From the NCBI RefSeq assembly GCF_024199845.1, contig NZ_JANADO010000001.1:1054001-1118000 (forward strand): 64,000 bases of DNA, given 5' to 3'. Source of the DNA: Bradyrhizobium sp. CCGB12 (GTDB lineage: Bacteria > Pseudomonadota > Alphaproteobacteria > Rhizobiales > Xanthobacteraceae). Positions 60,495 to 64,000 of the stretch are shown here, piece after piece; the stretch's first letter is position 1, and every line of letters begins with the position of its first letter. The notes below the pieces were generated by a model, which was not told the DNA's origin, searched no databases, and saw nothing but the letters and a program-made list of their open reading frames with translations. Made by a program: the position numbers and the translations under genes.

Positions 60495-60797
60495 ATGCCG
60501 ACCCAACTTTCCAAATCGCAGTTGATCGAAAAGATTGCGACCGCCACCGAGCTTTCCAAGCGCGACGTCAAGAACGTCATGGAGACGCTGACGGACGTCG
60601 GCCACAAGGAGCTCAAGAAGAACGGCCTGTTCCTGGTGCCGGGCTTCGCCAAGTTCGTGGTCATCAAGAAGCCCGCCACCAAGGCGCGCAAGGGCACCAA
60701 CCCGTTCACGGGTGAAGAGATGATGTTCAAGGCCAAGCCGGCCCGGAAGATCGTCCGCGCTCGCCCGGTCAAGGCGGCCAAGGACGCCGTGGGCTAA
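60495..60797 (+). CDS. HU-family DNA-binding protein
   Basis: A 100-residue histone-like protein. The fold is seen in SKSQLIEKIATATELSKRDVKNVMETLTDVGHKELKKNGLFLVPGFAKFVVIKKPA, then the arm segment ARKGTNPFTGEEMMFKAKPA (the usual RNPxTGE is here TNPFTGE), and a basic tail. CAGAGGAGACACG precedes the ATG. It ends in a strong terminator and is convergent with the lon operon. Confidence 0.92.
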   Translation: MPTQLSKSQLIEKIATATELSKRDVKNVMETLTDVGHKELKKNGLFLVPGFAKFVVIKKPATKARKGTNPFTGEEMMFKAKPARKIVRARPVKAAKDAVG

Positions 60798-60803
60798 CAA
60801 CGC

Positions 60804-60838
60804 AAAGGCCCCCTCGGTCGGAGGGGGCCTTTTGTTTG
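60804..60838 (+). terminator. rho-independent terminator after the HU-like gene
   Basis: AAAGGCCCCCTC (60804-60815) pairs with GAGGGGGCCTTT over 12 bases with a 5-base loop, then TTTTGTTT follows. The structure is symmetric enough to act in both directions between two convergent operons. Confidence 0.9.
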
Positions 60839-60868
60839 GAGTTGCCGCGAGGGCCTGAGACGGAGGGC

Positions 60869-61024
60869 TCAACCCTTGCGGCGCTTCACCCGGACCGGGA
60901 CCGGCTGAAGCCGCGGCCCGGGTCCTGCGAGCGCATCGCGCATCCGGTCGATGGCGCGATCGAGCAGCTGGCGCAGCCGCTGCGTTTTCCGTGATCGCTT
61001 CGCTCTTTCCAGCAGTTTCTTCAT
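60869..61024 (-). CDS. 51-residue basic protein downstream of lon
   Basis: The frame starts MKKLLERAKRSRKTQRLRQL, is very rich in Arg, Lys and Leu and ends with PVPVRVKRRKG. GGAGTGAGGCG lies before the ATG, which comes four bases after the lon stop. It is therefore the third gene of the hsp20-lon operon. A helical basic peptide; function unknown. Confidence 0.65.
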   Translation of the reverse strand: MKKLLERAKRSRKTQRLRQLLDRAIDRMRDALAGPGPRLQPVPVRVKRRKG

Positions 61025-61028
61025 CGCC

Positions 61029-63413
61029 TCACTCCGCCGCTTCGACCTTGGCGTCAGCCGGCTCGAGCGCGGCGGCGATGGCCTCGTCGACGCGCTCCAG
61101 CCAGATGAATTCGAGGCTGTCCCGCGCGCTCTGCGGGATGTCGTCGTAGTCCCGCTTGTTGCGCGCCGGCAGCATCACCCGTTTCAAGCCGGCAGCGGCC
61201 GCGGCCACCACCTTTTCCTTGATGCCGCCGACCGGCAGCACCAGGCCGCGCAGCGAGATCTCGCCGGTCATCGCGGTGTCGCTGCGCACCGTGCGATTGG
61301 TGAGCAGTGACGTCAGCGCCGTGAACATGGCAACGCCCGCGCTCGGTCCGTCCTTCGGGGTCGCACCCGCCGGCACGTGAACGTGGATGTCGCTCTTCTC
61401 GAACAGCTGGGGATCGATGCCGAGCTGCGTGGCTTTGCTCTTCACCAGCGTCAGCGCAGCCTGCACGCTCTCGCGCATAACATCGCCGAGCTGGCCGGTC
61501 AGGATCATGCTGCCCCTGCCAGGTACGCGTGAGGCCTCGATGAAGAGGATGTCGCCGCCAACAGGCGTCCAGGCAAGGCCGGTAGCCACGCCCGGAATGC
61601 TGGTGCGCTGCGCGATCTCGCCTTCGAAACGCGGCTGGCCGAGCACGGTGGCGATGTCATTTGGGCTCACCACGACCTTGGCGACCGTGCCTTCGGCGAC
61701 CTGCACCGCGGCATGGCGGAACACCTTGCCGATCTCACGCTCGAGGTTACGGACGCCGGCCTCGCGGGTGTAGCCCTTGACGATCAGCTTCAGCGCTTCC
61801 GGATCGATCTCGGCCTGCTCGGCCGAGAGGCCGTTGGCCTCGAGCTGTCGCCGCACCAGATAGCGCCGCGCGATCTCCAGCTTTTCGTCCTCGGTATAGC
61901 CGGCGAGGCTGATCAGCTCCATGCGGTCCAACAGCGGGCCCGGGATCTGGTCCAGCATGTTGGCGGTCGCAATGAACACCACGCGCGACAGGTCGAAGGG
62001 CACGCCCAGGTAGTTGTCCCGGAACGTCCCGTTCTGCTCGGGGTCGAGCACCTCCAGCATCGCGGCGGAGGGGTCGCCCTGCACGCCGCGGCCCATCTTG
62101 TCGATCTCGTCCAGCATCATGACGCAGTTCCTCGCGCCAGCCTTCTTGATGCCCTGGATGATGTTGCCGGGCAGGGCGCCGATATAGGTACGCCGGTGAC
62201 CGCGGATCTCGGCCTCGTCATGCACCCCGCCCAGGCTCACGCGCACGAAGGGGCGATCCATCGCGCGTGCGATGGACTGGCCGAGCGAGGTTTTGCCGAC
62301 GCCGGGCGGGCCGACGAAGCACAGGATCGGGGCCTTGCCCTGCGGGGCGAGCTTGCGCACCGCCAGATATTCGATGATCCGGCCCTTGATCTTCTCCAGG
62401 CCGAAATGATCGGCATCGAGGATACGGCGCGCCTCCTTGATGTCGATCGGCTTCTCCGCGGGCAGCGCCCAGGGCAGCTCGATCAGCCAGTCGAGATAGG
62501 TGCGGACCATGCCGGCTTCTCCGGCGGCCTCGGGCATGCGTTCGTAGCGGCGCAGCTCCTTCTTGGCGTGCGCGTCCGCCTCGGGCGGCATGTTGGCCTT
62601 GGCGATCGCAGCCGTCAGCTCGGCGACCTCGGCCGCCTTGCCGTCGCCTTCGCCGAGCTGGCGCTGAATGGTCGCCATCTGCTCGCGCAGGATCGCCTCG
62701 CGCTGCCGCTCGTCGAAAGAGGCCTTGGTCTTCTGGCCGATTTCGTTGGAGATGCGCAGCACCTCCAGCCGTTCGGCCAGGTGCTTCGACACCTTCTCGA
62801 CGCGCAAGGCGAGGTCGATGGTCTCCAGCACCTCCTGCTTGTCCTGCGGCTTGATGTCCATGAACGAGGTCGCGAGGTCAGCCAGCGCGCCGGGCGCGCT
62901 GGTGCTCTGGAACATCGCCACCAGCTCGGGCGGTGCCTGCGGCAGCAGCTCGATCGCCTCGATGGCCTGGCGCTGCAGGTTCAGCGCGCGGGCCTCGATT
63001 TCGGGCGAGGTCGTGGTCGGCTCAGGAATCTGCTGGAAGCGCGCGGCCAGGAACGGCGTCCCCGGCAGGAAGTCGAGGATGCGCGCACGCTGCACGCCCT
63101 GGCAGACGATGTGATGGGTGCCGTCGGGTGCCGTGATGTAGCGCACGATATTGGCGATGGTCGCAACACGATAGAGGTCGTCCGGCCCGGGCTCCTCGAT
63201 CTCGGGGCTGCGCTGCAGGACGATGCCGACCGGCCGCTGCTCGCGCAGCGCCTGCTGTGCCGCGGCGATGGACTTCGCCCGGCCGATCGCGATCGGCGCG
63301 ATGGCGCCGGGAAACAGCACCATCTCGCGCACGGGGATGATGATCAGTGCGTCTTCGGGGATCTTCACGTCGGACTCTGTAGAATTGGTCTGTGCGTTCT
63401 GTTCGGTGGCCAT
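61029..63413 (-). CDS. lon: Lon protease (ATP-dependent), hsp20-linked paralogue
   Basis: A 794-residue protease: N-terminal LAN domain ([28 protein letters not shown]), helical middle region, AAA+ module with Walker [10 protein letters not shown] and Walker [11 protein letters not shown], then the protease domain with the Ser in [10 protein letters not shown] and the Lys in [10 protein letters not shown], the Ser-Lys dyad. It degrades damaged proteins in the cytosol. It is placed after an hsp20 gene (8 bases apart), unlike the housekeeping lon next to clpX, so it is probably a second, stress-linked copy. Confidence 0.95.
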   Translation of the reverse strand: MATEQNAQTNSTESDVKIPEDALIIIPVREMVLFPGAIAPIAIGRAKSIAAAQQALREQRPVGIVLQRSPEIEEPGPDDLYRVATIANIVRYITAPDGTHHIVCQGVQRARILDFLPGTPFLAARFQQIPEPTTTSPEIEARALNLQRQAIEAIELLPQAPPELVAMFQSTSAPGALADLATSFMDIKPQDKQEVLETIDLALRVEKVSKHLAERLEVLRISNEIGQKTKASFDERQREAILREQMATIQRQLGEGDGKAAEVAELTAAIAKANMPPEADAHAKKELRRYERMPEAAGEAGMVRTYLDWLIELPWALPAEKPIDIKEARRILDADHFGLEKIKGRIIEYLAVRKLAPQGKAPILCFVGPPGVGKTSLGQSIARAMDRPFVRVSLGGVHDEAEIRGHRRTYIGALPGNIIQGIKKAGARNCVMMLDEIDKMGRGVQGDPSAAMLEVLDPEQNGTFRDNYLGVPFDLSRVVFIATANMLDQIPGPLLDRMELISLAGYTEDEKLEIARRYLVRRQLEANGLSAEQAEIDPEALKLIVKGYTREAGVRNLEREIGKVFRHAAVQVAEGTVAKVVVSPNDIATVLGQPRFEGEIAQRTSIPGVATGLAWTPVGGDILFIEASRVPGRGSMILTGQLGDVMRESVQAALTLVKSKATQLGIDPQLFEKSDIHVHVPAGATPKDGPSAGVAMFTALTSLLTNRTVRSDTAMTGEISLRGLVLPVGGIKEKVVAAAAAGLKRVMLPARNKRDYDDIPQSARDSLEFIWLERVDEAIAAALEPADAKVEAAE

Positions 63414-63421
63414 GATCGACC

Positions 63422-63805
63422 TCAGGATTTGGCGAGGCGCAGTGCGACGCAGCCGTCCATCACGAAGCGGCTGATGGCGTAGCGGCCAATGGGCAATGCA
63501 ATGCGGCGCTCAAAACGCCCCTGCGGCAGCTCGAGCCGGTGGATGCGGGCGTTGCGAAGCTCCGGCGGAAGGGTGCGCTGGCCGGAGATGACGAGCACGC
63601 CGTCATGGATCACCGTCTCGACATTGTCAGGATTGACGCCGGGGAGCGCGACCAGGATCAGGAGCTCATGCTCGGTCTCGAGCACGTCGATCGGCGGCTC
63701 CCAGCAGGCTTCCTGGCGGCCGAACTGCTGGCGCAGCCGTTCGGCGCGGGTCAGCTGGTCCAGGGCTTCGGACAGCATCCAGTCGAGGGGATTTTTGGGT
63801 TGCAT
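63422..63805 (-). CDS. Hsp20/alpha-crystallin family small heat shock protein
   Basis: A 127-residue chaperone with the alpha-crystallin domain (WEPPIDVLETEHELLILVALPGVNPDNVETVIHDGVLVISGQRTLP, then HRLELPQGRFERRIALPIG). The usual GxL motif of the family reads GVLVISG here. It lacks a long C-terminal extension with the I-x-I motif. It heads the operon with lon and a small basic protein, so binding of unfolded proteins may be linked to their breakdown. Confidence 0.9.
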   Translation of the reverse strand: MQPKNPLDWMLSEALDQLTRAERLRQQFGRQEACWEPPIDVLETEHELLILVALPGVNPDNVETVIHDGVLVISGQRTLPPELRNARIHRLELPQGRFERRIALPIGRYAISRFVMDGCVALRLAKS

Positions 63806-64000
63806 GGCAAGACTCGGGCAAGGCGCTGCGGTTGGAAAGCGAGGATATGGGGGCGGTTCCCCGGAAATCCAGCGTACATCCAGGACATGCCTGCCTCAAC
63901 CGGAGCAGGCCTTGCAGCCCAACGCATCGGCGCCGCGGACATGTTCCGCGGCGCCGCCAGCAACAATTCACCTCACGCACGGCATCAGGCCGCGGCGCGG
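63806..64000. other. right-edge intergenic region
   Basis: The promoter of the hsp20-lon operon must lie here. Near the edge is a minus-strand stop codon (63985-63987) preceded by Ala-rich codons, possibly the last codons of a gene that continues beyond 64000; too short to identify. Confidence 0.4.
63928..63956 (-). terminator. GC-rich 12-bp hairpin
   Basis: CGGCGCCGCGGA (63928-63939) pairs perfectly with TCCGCGGCGCCG (63945-63956) across a 5-base loop. It lies just after the probable end of a leftward gene beyond the edge and upstream of hsp20. No T run is present. Confidence 0.55.

Noticed and set aside
61713..63482. Plus-strand open frame of 589 codons
   Set aside because: Antisense to lon, no ribosome site or recognisable domain.

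Overview
The window looks like chromosomal DNA of a Bradyrhizobium-type alphaproteobacterium. The GC content is high, the intergenic GTCATnCCnGG...CCnGGnATGAC and CTCTCCC...CGCAAGCGGGG hairpin repeats are of a kind seen in that group, many small secreted or charged proteins are of rhizobial style, and several loci are typical of methylotrophic rhizobia. No rRNA, tRNA, CRISPR array, prophage or intact insertion sequence was recognised.

The main content, from about 4.7 to 48.6 kb, is a large lanthanide/PQQ-dependent alcohol oxidation island. It holds three quinoprotein alcohol dehydrogenases, all with the extra Asp that marks the lanthanide type: xoxF at 13.6-15.4 kb, a second enzyme in an operon with its own cytochrome c and periplasmic binding protein at 19.9-22.8 kb, and a third at 5.5-7.2 kb beside a bc1-type Rieske protein. 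Formaldehyde handling is encoded by gfa, the glutathione-dependent formaldehyde dehydrogenase and fghA. A lanmodulin gene (lanM, 23.2 kb) sits close to an orphan 26-codon pqqA (24.2 kb), which has no pqqBCDE beside it. Next come a CusA-type RND pump, an SsuABC-like transporter with a pentapeptide-repeat protein, and the 'quinoprotein relay' accessory set (SoxYZ-like carrier, metallo-hydrolase, MoxJ-like binding protein, CxxCW-type protein). These are followed by a transporter cluster resembling the lut (lanthanide utilisation and transport) genes, a NarX/NarL-like two-component pair and a TonB-dependent receptor. Read together, the genes would capture a lanthanide outside the cell, move it across both membranes, buffer it in the periplasm, load it into PQQ enzymes and oxidise methanol or other alcohols, with formaldehyde passed to the glutathione pathway.

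Around this core are a molybdenum hydroxylase of the isoquinoline 1-oxidoreductase type (7.9-10.6 kb), tungstate-type tupA/tupB genes placed convergently and without an ATPase (1.1-2.5 kb), a 3-hydroxybutyryl-CoA dehydrogenase and a group III truncated haemoglobin.

From 48.8 to 56 kb the DNA is a patchwork of small conserved hypothetical genes, cold shock protein, bS21, a glycosyltransferase and at least two frame-disrupted genes. The right end returns to ordinary genes: a LysR regulator, a Tat-exported GH1 glycosidase, a thiolase, an HU-like protein and an hsp20-lon operon with a tiny downstream gene.
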